A stretch of 64,000 bases of DNA from Ziziphus jujuba (taxonomy: Eukaryota; Streptophyta; Magnoliopsida; Rosales; Rhamnaceae), in contig NC_083387.1 in assembly GCF_031755915.1 (NCBI RefSeq), positions 6,764,501 to 6,828,500 of the forward strand, written 5' to 3'. The translations under genes and the position numbers were made by a program. Positions 13,251 through 23,330 of the stretch are shown here, piece after piece (position 1 is the stretch's first letter; each line of letters begins with the position of its first letter). Below the pieces are notes generated by a model. That model was not told where the DNA came from. It made no database searches and saw only the letters and a program-made list of their open reading frames with translations.

Positions 13251-13510
13251 CTCTATAACTTTCTCTCTATAAGATAGAGAAACGCAGACTAATGAAAAAC
13301 AATAAAGAAAACAAATTAAAATACTATGTATTTTATTATTTTCAAAACAGGTGAAAACATCATTTTATTGTTTTTCATTTTTTTTTTCCATTTGTTTTCT
13401 AAAATTGTTTTTGAAAACCGATGGCCAAACAGGTAATTTTTGTTTTGAAAACAGTTTTCTATTTTATAGAACAGAAAATAGTTTTAAAAACAGGTGGTTA
13501 AATAGATTTC

Positions 13511-14506
13511 AAATTTTTTATAATTATCTCAACTTATCGATTTTGTAGTAATAAAATTAACATCTTATAACAATACTAAAATCAACAAAGAAACTAATTC
13601 AATCCTTCACTTGTTGATGATGAGTTAAAATTACTTGAGAAATATAAAGAACTTTTACTAGACATACCTCTCAAAGACTGTCTTCAACATCCAAATCAAA
13701 ATTTGAATTGTTCATTCTAAAATTCTTATTCACTGAAAAATTCAAAATTTGAAGAGTGATTTAGAATTCTAGATTTGACAGGGGTAATTTTGAATATAAA
13801 AATTTCAAAAACACACTCATACATTTGCCAAATAAGTGAAAAGTTTAAATTTTTAACTTTTTCAAATAGGATGAAAATATCTTATATTAAGTGGAACAAA
13901 CAAATAAAAATAAAAAGGAATATAACTTAAAATAAATCAAATTAAGATATAAGTGAAAAAAAGAAAAGAAAGAAAAAATAAATCAAATTAAGATATAAGT
14001 GAAAAAAAGAAAAGAAAGAAAAACAAACAGATCTACAAAAGAAGAAGAAAAACACACTTATAAGATTTTGATTTTAAAGTCATTTAAAGTTGGCTGCACA
14101 GGAAAACACATTTAATCAATACTAAATTTCCTAATATTAAATTATATATATTAATTGAAAAAGCATAAGATACAATACATATATATATATATATTATATT
14201 TTTTGCTTAAAATATATATATATATATATATATTATATTTATTTAATATAGAAGAAGATAGGATAATATTAATATGAGGAATATATATTCACATAGAAAG
14301 CTGTAACAACACCTGCAGAATATATCTGACCACTTGATCCTCATATGAAAGAATCGAGAACTATAGCTTTGCTTCAATTCAAATCCAGTCCCTGCAGTAA
14401 AGCGAATAAAAAAAGGTCATTAGTTTCTTAAAATTGGAGCTAATAAACTACGAACTTTGTTTTCATAGAAGAAATTTGAACTCAGTGCTTAATTTATTTT
14501 TTCTTA

Positions 14507-14540
<34 letters not shown>

Positions 14541-14604
14541 CGATAAGGTTTAGTTATTTAATATTACTATGACTATGTATTAAGGCATCAATAGGGATCC
14601 CTGA
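13511..14604. other. AT-rich intergenic DNA with a 46-bp tandem repeat and (AT)n
   Basis: A direct duplication of about 46 bp (unit containing TCAAATTAAGATATAAGTGA) lies at about 13930-14021. (AT)n tracts lie at about 14177-14195, 14215-14232 and 14510-14540. No gene seen. Confidence 0.5.
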
Positions 14605-14713
14605 TCAGGATCTCATGGTCATCACCACAGCTGCTCCGGCGTCAACAGCCTTCTTTGCAACTGCATCCGCATCCGCAAAATGCAAGATGTGGGCACCTTC
14701 GTCTCCAGTGCTC
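14605..14713 (-). pseudogene. Isolated exon-like fragment, glyoxalase/VOC-like
   Basis: On the minus strand a spliceable exon appears: acceptor TTATCCAG, then an open frame of 35 codons ending at TGA (14605-14607). It contains HILHFADADAVAKKAVDAGA, followed by AVV and a short tail. The pattern of alternating acidic residues, then A-x-x-KAV-x-AGA, resembles the helical part of plant glyoxalase/bleomycin-resistance (VOC) proteins. Codon use is GC-richer than its surroundings, as expected for a former coding exon. No other exon of the gene is recognisable nearby, so it is probably a gene relic or a captured exon. The family call is tentative. Confidence 0.3.
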
Positions 14714-14859
14714 CTGGATAAGCACATTCAGAGAGATAACCAGATAAATATAAATAAAGCATTAATTTTATATGAAGAAAGAATTCTAAGATCTAAGTTT
14801 CATATATATTGTTTATATACCTGGAAATTGTTGTGAATTTAAAACCAATACAGGGACTC

Positions 14860-16150
14860 CTTATTAAGCCCCAAAAAACTCATAGATGATTACATATTTA
14901 TGCAAAATGTTTGATTAAAAAAATACAAAATAAATATATTTCATAACAAAAAAATAAATCATGCCTGTAAGAAAAAAGATATCGATTTAGAAAAATAATT
15001 GTGTTACTGTTAGAATTTCAAGGTGTTGTATCTTGTGATTTCTGCAAAACTGTTTTGTTAATGGGTAATTGAAACTTTGATGAGAACTTGGATATCCTGG
15101 AGTTGCTGAAGAAGATGTGGTAGCCATCGGACTGAATGAAACATTCACAATATGTTTTAGAGGATCATTGAAATTGATTTTCGGGTTTAAGAAATAATCA
15201 GGGCGATATTGGAGGTTGTATGCTATAAATTTGTAAATTTACAAGAGATTTTAATTTTTTTTTTTTTCCCTTTGATCTCTTAATTTTAGGTTTTATGATC
15301 CCTTTCGGTAATAATAATAATAATAATAATAATTTGAAAAGGACAGGGTCAATTAAATCAATTTTACTTGATTTAATTGGTATTTGATTGACATACTTTG
15401 ACGTAGTATTTTAACCAAATTACTCAGCAGATCCTAAAAATTTGTGGTTCCATATAATATTTTGACCAAATTACAAATCAAACTCTTGAGCCCTTATGTT
15501 TATTGTCCGCTCATGAAAGAATGGATTGCAAGTGGCCCAATTAGAATCTTTGTTTCTCTCTTTCTTTCTTCCGCTAGAGCCCTTTTTATAATGAGCAAAC
15601 GGATCTCTATAATTGCCTCACTTACAATTTGTTTCATATTATTTTGATTTATAAATTGATTAATAAAAATTTTAAAAATTATGCTCGTCTCGTTTACAAT
15701 TAGTTTTACATTAATCCAATTCACAAAGAGACTAACAAAAAGTTTAAAAACTAGAAATGTGCAAGGTAGTTTAAAATTTGATAAATATGCAAGGTACTAT
15801 AATAGTAAAATGCAATAACTCCAAAAAATTATCAAATTAGAAGGTAAATATATGAAAAAGGCAACTTTCATTTAGTTAATGATATATTGGCTATGTAACC
15901 TACTTGATGGTAAAAGACATAAAGGCAAATTTTGTATTGTAATATAAATTTATTGTATTTATTTTTATTTTTTAATACCAAAAATCCAATATTTATTATT
16001 TTTATTATTTAGTACCATTCCATTTGGGCATGGAAGCATGGATACGACCAATATAAAGTTTTAAATTACAAAAATGCGTCAAACATTGAATCATTTGATT
16101 TGAGGTATTATTTGTCAGAAGTATTATAGCCAAAACAACTTAAAGATTAT
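14860..16150. other. Intergenic, nothing identified
   Basis: AT-rich. An (ATA)n run lies at 15309-15332 and poly-T at 15250-15266. I see no coding exon or structural element. Confidence 0.4.
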
Positions 16151-16199
16151 ACTCTGTTTCTTTTCCTACTGATATTGTCTCATGAATTATCAATGGTAA

Positions 16200-17700
16200 A
16201 GAATGGAACCGGTTACCCTGCTAGAGGCCAGAACCTATAAATATGCTTTATCCACTGGCATACTTCCAGATTGTCATTGCTATTAAAAAATTAGTCCTGC
16301 TATCACATTTTGGGCATGTCTTACGCAAATTTCTTAATATGATCAGGAAGAGCTGGTGGGTACAAATTTAGATGAAAAAGATAAGCTGATACAAATTTAT
16401 ACCTTGGCATAGGACCTGAAGTTAAAGTTAGGTGTTGGAACTGTGATTCATGGGGAAAATATGGAACTCAGTTCTAGCAATCTTTTTTCGAAATGTGAAC
16501 AAGTTGAAGACAAGTATATTCGATTTATGTAATTCTTCAATTGCAAGCAAGGAAATATTTCCTGGTCTGCTTTTTCCATCTGACTAATGCTTTCCAACCA
16601 TACTGAACATTGCCGACTTCTAATGTAAATTCAACTCAAAAAATTATTGCTGACAGTATGCATCATTTAATATCCATAAGCTTTCTTTCCCGCAAGAACT
16701 AATACATAATGTGCAAATTTTTCTTGTCATGTAGCATATTTTGAAGTTTTACAATGTGCAGATTTCACAAAGTTTATACATCTGGTCCAGAAAGAAAATG
16801 ATAGAATTATTATTATTATTATTATTTATTTATTTATTTTTTTAAACTCCCAAAATAAGGACCTAAGCTATAAAGAAATTATCATGGCATTATAAATCAT
16901 GAAAATGATGAATCACATGCAAAGGCAACTTTGATGTCATCAAATTAAAACCAACAATTAGTTCACATTTGGACACAAAATTAAAATTAAGTCTATATAT
17001 AATTGCAACCGCATTAAACATAGTCCTAACTACTGAAATTATTTTTGTAATTGAGTTTACAATGTTAAGCCCATTTACATGTTAATGGCCTGACCAGAAG
17101 AATCCTAGAACAGCCTTTGTACTATCTGCAATATACACATACAAAAATTAATATATCATGCAAAGCATTCAGGCTCATTATCGTTTCTGCCCCATCATCT
17201 CCAAAGCCCCCTTCATCCTATACGATAACAAGTTCTCAAAAAAATTTTTTTTTAGTGAAAGTTCTCAAAATTGGATTAGAATTAATTGTACGTAATGTAG
17301 AATATCATATACCTTTGTTCTTTCCTGTAAGCATCAAATTTTCTTAATCATGTAGCATATTTGAAAAAAAAAAAAAAATCATTGCCAAATAAAAAGAAAA
17401 TGATGGAAATTTATTTTTTCACTCGCACAAAATAAGGATCTTAAGGAAATAATTAGCATGACGTTGTAAATGATGAATCTCATGCAAAGATTGAAACTTG
17501 GGAATTTATTTTTTTTTCCTTAAATTGAAACCAAACAATTAATTAGTTCCCATTTTAGCAGAGATTCGAAATTAATTAAGGCAACTCAATTGATGAAACT
17601 AATGAACAATTCAATCAAATTCTTAAATTTATAACAAAATTAAACATACTAGTTCTAATAATTAATGAAGTTGTTCTTGACTAGAAGGATTTTCGAAATA
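16200..17700 (+). pseudogene. Debris copy of the ARID last exon, its 3' flank and PPR pieces
   Basis: The segment 16268-16530 is a degraded version of the last exon region of ARID genes A and B: ATTAGTCCTGCTATCACATT, then GAGCTGGTGGGTACAAATTT, then CTCAGTTCTAGCA and the GTAATTCTTCAATT end. Frameshifts and stops interrupt it. The following 16550-17110 matches the 3' flanks at about 20920-21640 and 47715-49075, including GACCAGAAGAATCCTAGAACAG at 17091. A further PPR-derived piece at about 17180-17220 (CCATCATCTCCAAAGCCCCC) matches the PPR last exon near 49335. It is a third, decayed partial copy of the duplicated ARID/PPR unit. Confidence 0.7.
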
Positions 17701-17769
17701 GAACATAGCACAATATATACAATTGCTGAGGAAGAAGAAGAACAAAGAATATGAGGGATAAGGCATAAA

Positions 17770-18676
17770 GAAAGAAGCTTTTATTCCGTGCGGGCATACC
17801 TTGTATGCACTCGAAACCGTCCAATACACGAACGATATTATTTTTTAACAATAAAAATTATAGCTGAGGAAAATCGAAAATGAGGCAATTTAAAAATAAA
17901 AAATAAAGAGACACTCATTTTCTATAACATTTTTCCTTTATAAATAAATAAATAAATATTGAAAAAGTCTCAACAGAAATAAAGACATGCATGGTTAGTA
18001 TATATACGCTCGTCTCAGTATTTAAGAGACATTTCCTTCAGTTAATTCCCAGTTGAATCTCTTTTCAACAAACAGTGTCGCAATATTTCAAGATTACATG
18101 CCCATATTCATTCATTTAGCAGATTCGGAGTTTCAGTGTCTTTCTTTCTTTCTTTCTTTTATCAAACAGAGTTGCAAATTTCAAGATTATACACTCATTC
18201 AAGTATACAACAACTTTGGAGTATCAATATCTCCTTTTTTTCTCTCTTTGATCAGTACGTATAAACATTTAGCATTTATATATTGATCATGATCATGTTG
18301 TTAATTATTTACTTGAGTTTATGATAATTTGAAAATTTCAATCCGCATTCTATGAATATTCTTGATGGATAGCTAGTTCATGTATGCTTTTACTCTTGAA
18401 CCAAAGCGGTCTTGGATTAATAATAAACATAGCTATCTTCTTCATTTTTCACTATATATATATATATATTTTTTGTTTTTGTTTCCCTGATCTATTCCTG
18501 GGTTTTTAGTTTTTAATTTTTCCAAGTTTGTTTATTAGCAAATACAGATAAAAAAAATAATAAAAAAATAACTAAGCTCCATGATAATCATATATTCTTG
18601 AATAGGATCTTTGTCTTCTTTAACATTCTTGAACTTGTGGTAATTGTTCCTTTGTCTCTTTCCTTCATTTACAGAG
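17770..18676 (+). promoter_or_regulatory. Upstream region and leader of ARID gene A
   Basis: From about 18250 on (CAGTACGTATAAAC) this is homologous to 45726-46112 upstream of gene B, so it probably holds the untranslated leader and a leader intron that ends at TTTACAG just before the start codon. An imperfect direct repeat of about 80 bp lies at about 18066-18150 and 18165-18245 (blocks with CAATATTTCAAGATTA / CAAATTTCAAGATTA). It includes a (TTTC)n tract at 18142-18160. No promoter element could be assigned confidently. Confidence 0.4.
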
Positions 18677-20607
18677 ATGACAAAGCGATCAAAGAAGCCG
18701 GAAAATGAAGTACCAAAAAATGAGAAACAAGCGCAGCAAAAGCTTTACAACTTTGGTCATTGCCTTATCGAGGAGGCTCTAAAGAAACCTCGCCTATTCT
18801 TTGATACGCTCAAAGTACTACACAACTCCATGGGCAAAACCTTTGAGTAAGTCATATACCAAAATCTTGTCTATATTTCTATTTGATGGTTATGTTTTTA
18901 GAATGATCAAGAATTACAGAGATTCTTATTCATGTTTTTCGGTCTACGTAATGATGTCTGGGTAAATAAATGGATAACGTACAGAATTAGTACGCCATGA
19001 AACCCAACTGTTGTATTTGATAATAACTTTTATGATTACCTAATTTATTTTTCTTTTTATGATTATTTTTTAAACCTGTTTGTGAGTTACAGGTCTCCTG
19101 CTACGTTTAATGGAGTAAAGATAAACTTGCACCAGATTTTTAGGGAGGTCTGTTCTCGAGGTGGAATACGAAAGGTGAGAAGAAACAAATCATATGTCAA
19201 TTTTTCAACCAACTCATGTAATAAAATGGTTAAAGAAAACTCCTACCGCTGATTTCAAATTGCTAATCTTCCTAATCCTGTAGGTTATAAGTGAAAATAC
19301 AACGCAAGGTGTGTGCAAGGCTTTGGGAAACACCAGCATTACAAAACCTGAGCACCTATCTACAGTTTATTCCACATTTCTGCTCGATCAATATGAACTA
19401 CTGTCCTTCAATACTGACCAAACTCAAAAGCCTCCCCGCTCAGGTAGCTGTATTCTCTATAGATGTTGTTATGAACTCTCTGATGTAATACAAATGATCA
19501 CTTTCTTTCTCCAGATACCCACACAAGGACGGTCAAACAAGGTTTATCACCATTGGAGACTCCGGTTCCACTAAACTCAGCGCCAAAAGCAGGGGACAAC
19601 ACCACAACAATATCAACATCCCTTTCATCCAGTAACAAAAACTCATCAGTAACAACTCTTCCAGCAAAGAAGAGGTATAGACCAAGGGCAACATTGCAAC
19701 AGAATCCAGAATCCCATTCGTCTGCGACAAAAAGCTCAACCAGGGCTCTTCCAGCTAAAGAGGTTGGAGCAGGGGAAATATCAAAAGCGATTCCAGAATC
19801 TCATTTCTCTGATAGGATCTCAGCCAGATCGGGTGTCAGAGAGAGACCACCAAAACAGATCAAAGGACCAACATTAAAACAGATTCCAGAATTCCATTCT
19901 TCTGATAAGAGAAGTTCCTCCACAAGGACTCTTCCAGTTAAAAAGGTTACACCAGGGGCAACATCAGAAGGGATTCCAGAATTTCATTTCTCTAGTAAGG
20001 GAAGCTCATCCATAAGTGATGTGAGATCAATGGCACCACAAAAACAGATTCAAGGTATTTCAGTACGCTATTCCAACATAGGAAACAATTTTCACCTTTA
20101 TAATGTTAAAGTTGGCCCCAGTAAGGATTATCCTCTTTTTTATGGAGAAACAAGGAAAAAACTTTGAGGATTTATAATCAGAAATTGAAGTGTTACATGA
20201 TTTTCTGCCCTGATATCCATATTATCAAACTATTTCAAAAATTGCAGTTTAATCATTCTCTTTTCCATCTTAGATCCTAGCCTTCTCCAAAGCATCCCAC
20301 AATCGAATGATCTCTTCCTCAGAGAACAGCAGATGGGCACTGATAGAGCAGCCAAGAGACAGGTAATCATTGAAAATCACTAAACCTTATAGAGGCTTCA
20401 AAAGCTCTGTGAAGTAGATAAAAGCATTCTGAAAATTTGTATAAGAAGGGCATCTTTTCTTTTTACCTTTCCCCTTTTATTACTTGACTGAATTTCTATA
20501 TATTCAGAATATGCTATTTGTTACCCTATAGCATCATTTTATTTTCAAAACAAAAGATTCTTGGTAGGCATACTTCATTCCTGGTACACTGCCTGATTGT
20601 CATAATT

Positions 20608-20641
<34 letters not shown>

Positions 20642-20913
20642 AGCCCTGCTATCACATATTGGGTATCTTATACTAGTTTCTTTATGAGCAGAAAGTGCTG
20701 GTGGGTACAAATTTAGATGGAAAAGATGAAGTTGGTACAAATTCATATGCTGGGGTAGCACCTGAAGGAAAAGTTAGCGGTGAAAACTGTGATTTGAAGG
20801 AAAAACACCACAGGTGGGGTGAGGACTTATCTCTAGCTGCGGGACTCAGTTCTAGCAGACTACTTTCCAAAGCCAAAAAAGTTGAAGACAAAGATTTGGA
20901 TGTAAATAGGTAA
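18677..20913 (+). CDS. ARID-domain protein (gene A), 6 coding exons
   Basis: Exons: 18677-18846, 19093-19174, 19284-19443, 19515-20054, 20274-20362, 20692-20913. All have GT/AG borders, phases agree, and together they read 420 aa without a stop. The start is the first ATG after the TTTACAG acceptor, as in gene B. Residues about 38-108 form an ARID/BRIGHT DNA-binding domain: FFDTLKVLH, then the GVKINLHQIFREV helix, the CSRGGIRKV turn and the final LLDQYELLSF helix. Usual ARID tryptophans are replaced, as also in gene B, so DNA binding may be altered. Exon 4 encodes a Ser/Pro/Lys-rich region with four to five copies of a 27-30-aa unit centred on PE(S/F)H(F/S)S. I see no HMG box of the ARID-HMG type. 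Likely nuclear chromatin-associated; target unknown. Gene B at 46113-47712 is a tandem paralogue. It is followed by a PPR remnant in the opposite orientation. Confidence 0.75.
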
Positions 20914-21600
20914 TTCTTCATTAGCAGGCAAAAGAATTATTTCCAGGTCTTCCATCAAACTAATGCCAATCATACTGAATACTGCTGAGTGCTGACTTCT
21001 AATGTAAATTCAACTCATAACCGACAGATGATAGCATACATCATTTCATGTTCATAAACTACTTTCCCGCAAGAACCATACATAGTGTGAAAGATCATAT
21101 CTTTTTAATTTCTTGTAAGTATCAAATTTTCTTCTCTTGTAGCATATTTTGAACTTTACATGTCTGCATCATTTCCCTTCCCACGCAAATTTCAGAAACC
21201 ATATGTCTTACAATAATTAATTATACATGCATAAGAAATTAAGTGAGAAAGAGTTATTTAATGGAAACTTATCCAGAAAGAAAATGATGGAATTGTTCTT
21301 TCTCCCAAACCTAGGACCTTATAGAAATAATTAACATGGAAATGTAGATCACGAAAATGATGAATCTCATGCAAAGCCAACTTTGTAGTTAATTCATGTG
21401 ATTCATTTTATCAAATTAAAACCAACAATTAGCTCCCATTTCGACACGCAAATTAAAATTAAGGCAGGTCAATCAGTGAAACTTATTGACCAATTCAATT
21501 GAATATATTCATAGATTTATAACCACATCAAAAATAGTCCTAACTACTGAATTTTTGTACGAAATTTAGTTTACAATGTTAAGCCTATTTACATGTTAGA
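20914..21600. other. 3' flank of ARID gene A
   Basis: Homologous to 47713-49060 after gene B and to 16530-17090, so it belongs to the duplicated unit. No open frame is shared between the copies, so it is most likely 3' UTR and spacer. A poly-A run in intron 5 of gene A (about 20610-20639) lies just upstream. Confidence 0.55.
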
Positions 21601-22460
21601 GGACCAATCAGAAGAATCCTAGAACAGCCTTTGTACCATCTGCTAGCAACCAGAAGAATCCTAGAACAGCCTTTGTACTATCTGCTGGCAAATAATTAAT
21701 ATTTTGCCAACACCATAAGAAGGACATTCTGCTGAAAAAGAAATTAATATTTGGCCACTAAAAAGAATTTATATTTTTGTACCCAATCAATGATTAAAAC
21801 AAACAAACTGCCAAAAAAAAGAAAAAAAAAAGTAGCAGAAGCAATAAATAAGCATTATAAAATATAAATTCAGATGTTAGAAATTTTGCTCCATAATTTC
21901 CAAGAAAAAAGTTCTCAAAATTAGAACTTTCCCTCAGACTCAAACTTCTCATTTATCACTTATCCTACCTACTCACTTTTACCCAACTTCTATATTTTTA
22001 CGCTCCTAAATTTTCCATGCCAATCAGTTTTTTTTTCTTTTAATTTTTAAAAACTATTTTTTCTTCCTCTGTTTCATAAATCTTTGTATTATCTGAAAAA
22101 AAGAAAAAAGGAAAATTGACAGACCTTGAGAGCTGATTGCCAACTAGGTGTACATTGTGACCGTACCGATGGCGGGAATGGGTGGGTCGTACTTGACAGT
22201 GAAGCCATGAAATGGTGAAACGGAGGATGAATCTGTGCAAGACGAACTCCAAGCATAAAATTTCAAGCTCTCTTTTCGGTGTTTTTTTCCAAATTCTTTT
22301 TTTGCATAAAATATAAATATCCAGTAATAGTTTCGAGTGAAATTTGTAATAGAACATAAAATCGAGAGCAAGTGAAAACGGCGTCGGGTTGAATACGGCT
22401 AGTCGTCAAGGGGTCCAGGTCCAGGACGACAAGACATTGCTTTCCTTGTTCATTAAAACT
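21600..22460 (-). pseudogene. Gutted copy of the PPR gene at 49175-51802
   Basis: Seen: pieces of the intact PPR gene in the right order but with nearly all coding sequence missing. A match to its 3' flank (AGAAGAATCCTAGAACAGCC, doubled in tandem at about 21607-21695) is followed by the exon 2/intron 1 border region (matching 50668-50760) at 21708-21805. Then come intron 1 (about 21880-22120, one copy of the unit that is repeated four times in the intact gene) and exon 1 reduced to its ends. CTTGAGAGC at 22124 matches the exon 1 donor side, and the start-codon region at 22165-22215 matches MASLSS. Upstream sequence to about 22510 matches 51830-52160. It encodes nothing. It shows that the left duplication unit once held the PPR gene. 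Confidence 0.8.
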
Positions 22461-22534
22461 GGGCCCAAATGGGCTCTTTCTAACATAAAAGTGGCCGGTT
22501 TTATGAACTGGTCTTTTGGTTTTTAGAAGGCTGA

Positions 22535-22543
22535 TAATAAAAA
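22535..22543 (+). repeat. Target site duplication, left copy (TAATAAAAA)
   Basis: Nine bases identical to 33551-33559, directly abutting the terminal inverted repeats of the 11-kb MULE. Nine bp is the length typical of Mutator-like insertions. Although the word is AT-rich, its exact position at both ends makes chance unlikely. Confidence 0.85.
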
Positions 22544-22648
22544 GGGTTTTTTGGATAAATAGCCACCTTACAATTTTATTTTAGAAAAATAGTAAAAAAT
22601 TTTTTTTTTAAAAAACTAACCATTTTGGAACAAAAATACTCTTGATAA
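22544..22648 (+). repeat. Left terminal inverted repeat of the 11-kb MULE
   Basis: Begins GGGTTTTTTGGATAAATAG and aligns over about 105 bp with the reverse complement of 33440-33550. Only scattered substitutions and differences in T/A-run length separate the arms. Confidence 0.9.
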
Positions 22649-23330
22649 AATTGAAAATTATGCAAAAGGTTTTTTTTACACCTTTTCCTTTCTTCCTCTA
22701 CACAGCCGTTCGTGGGGGTGGGATTTCTACATAGCCGTTCGTGGGGTTTCTCTAATCTCTTTGCATCTCATCGCCTCTCACTCTCATTTTTTTGTATTTT
22801 TTCATATCTCAAACTAAAATCAGGTAAAAATTTTATCTTTTTTCTTATTAGATGAAAGTAAGGAAATATGTGTTTTTTTTGTTTTTTCTCTTTCTTTTTT
22901 TTCTTGTAAGTTTTATTAGTTTAGGGTTTTTTAAGCTTTTTATTTGATATGGGTATGCAAGAAATTAATTTATGAGATGTTATATGTGATTTTAAAGATA
23001 CTTAGGTGGCATATGGTTTGAAAATGGGAGAAATTTTGTGTAAAACTGAAAAATCGCGAAAAACAGTAAAAACGGAGGAAATTTGGCGAAAAAGATGAAT
23101 TTCCGCCAATTTCCTCCAGTTTGTCATTTTTTGCAAAATTTCCGCCAATTTTCCGCCAGTTTTCCGCCATTTTCTGCCAATTTTTCGCCAGTAGGAAAAA
23201 GCTATATTTGGCCCAAAAAAAAAAAACAGAATCAACTTTTTTAATACAGTTAATATGTTTGTTTAGTATTATTCAAAATTTATATATTTATTGATTTAGT
23301 TTAACGTTATTCATTTAATTTTGTAGTAAA
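22649..23330 (+). promoter_or_regulatory. MULE left subterminal region and transposase leader
   Basis: Contains a short direct repeat (ACATAGCCGTTCGTGGG / ACAGCCGTTCGTGGG, near 22701-22745), a C/T-rich leader-like stretch to 22800 and a likely leader intron ending before the ATG at 23331. Palindrome cluster A (23060-23195) lies within it. Probable promoter of the transposase; no TATA element assigned. Confidence 0.45.
23060..23195. repeat. Palindrome cluster A (TTTCCGCCA / TGGCGGAAA type)
   Basis: About ten closely spaced words of the form TTTCCGCCA, TTTCCTCCA and TTTTCGCCA, plus opposite-strand GGAGGAAATT and TTGGCGAAAA, between the left end and the transposase start. The same words form cluster B (26255-26535) and cluster C (29955-30275). 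Confidence 0.8.

Larger units (their letters stand above)
11345..13510. mobile_element. Possible small inverted-repeat element
   Basis: The stretch at about 11345-11510, with several GTTTTCTGTTTT and ACTATTTTCTG blocks and TGTTTGGCTAAACA, is mirrored at about 13335-13510 (GGCCAAACAGG, AACAGTTTTCTATTTT, AACAGAAAATAGTT). Inferred: degenerate terminal inverted repeats of a non-autonomous element of about 2.1 kb. The interior is AT- and GA-rich and has no coding content. Low-complexity similarity could also explain the pairing. Confidence 0.35.

Noticed and set aside
19291..19574. 65- and 87-codon frames within ARID gene A
   Set aside because: They are the ARID exon 3 read in other frames or run into the intron. 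The spliced frame explains the sequence.
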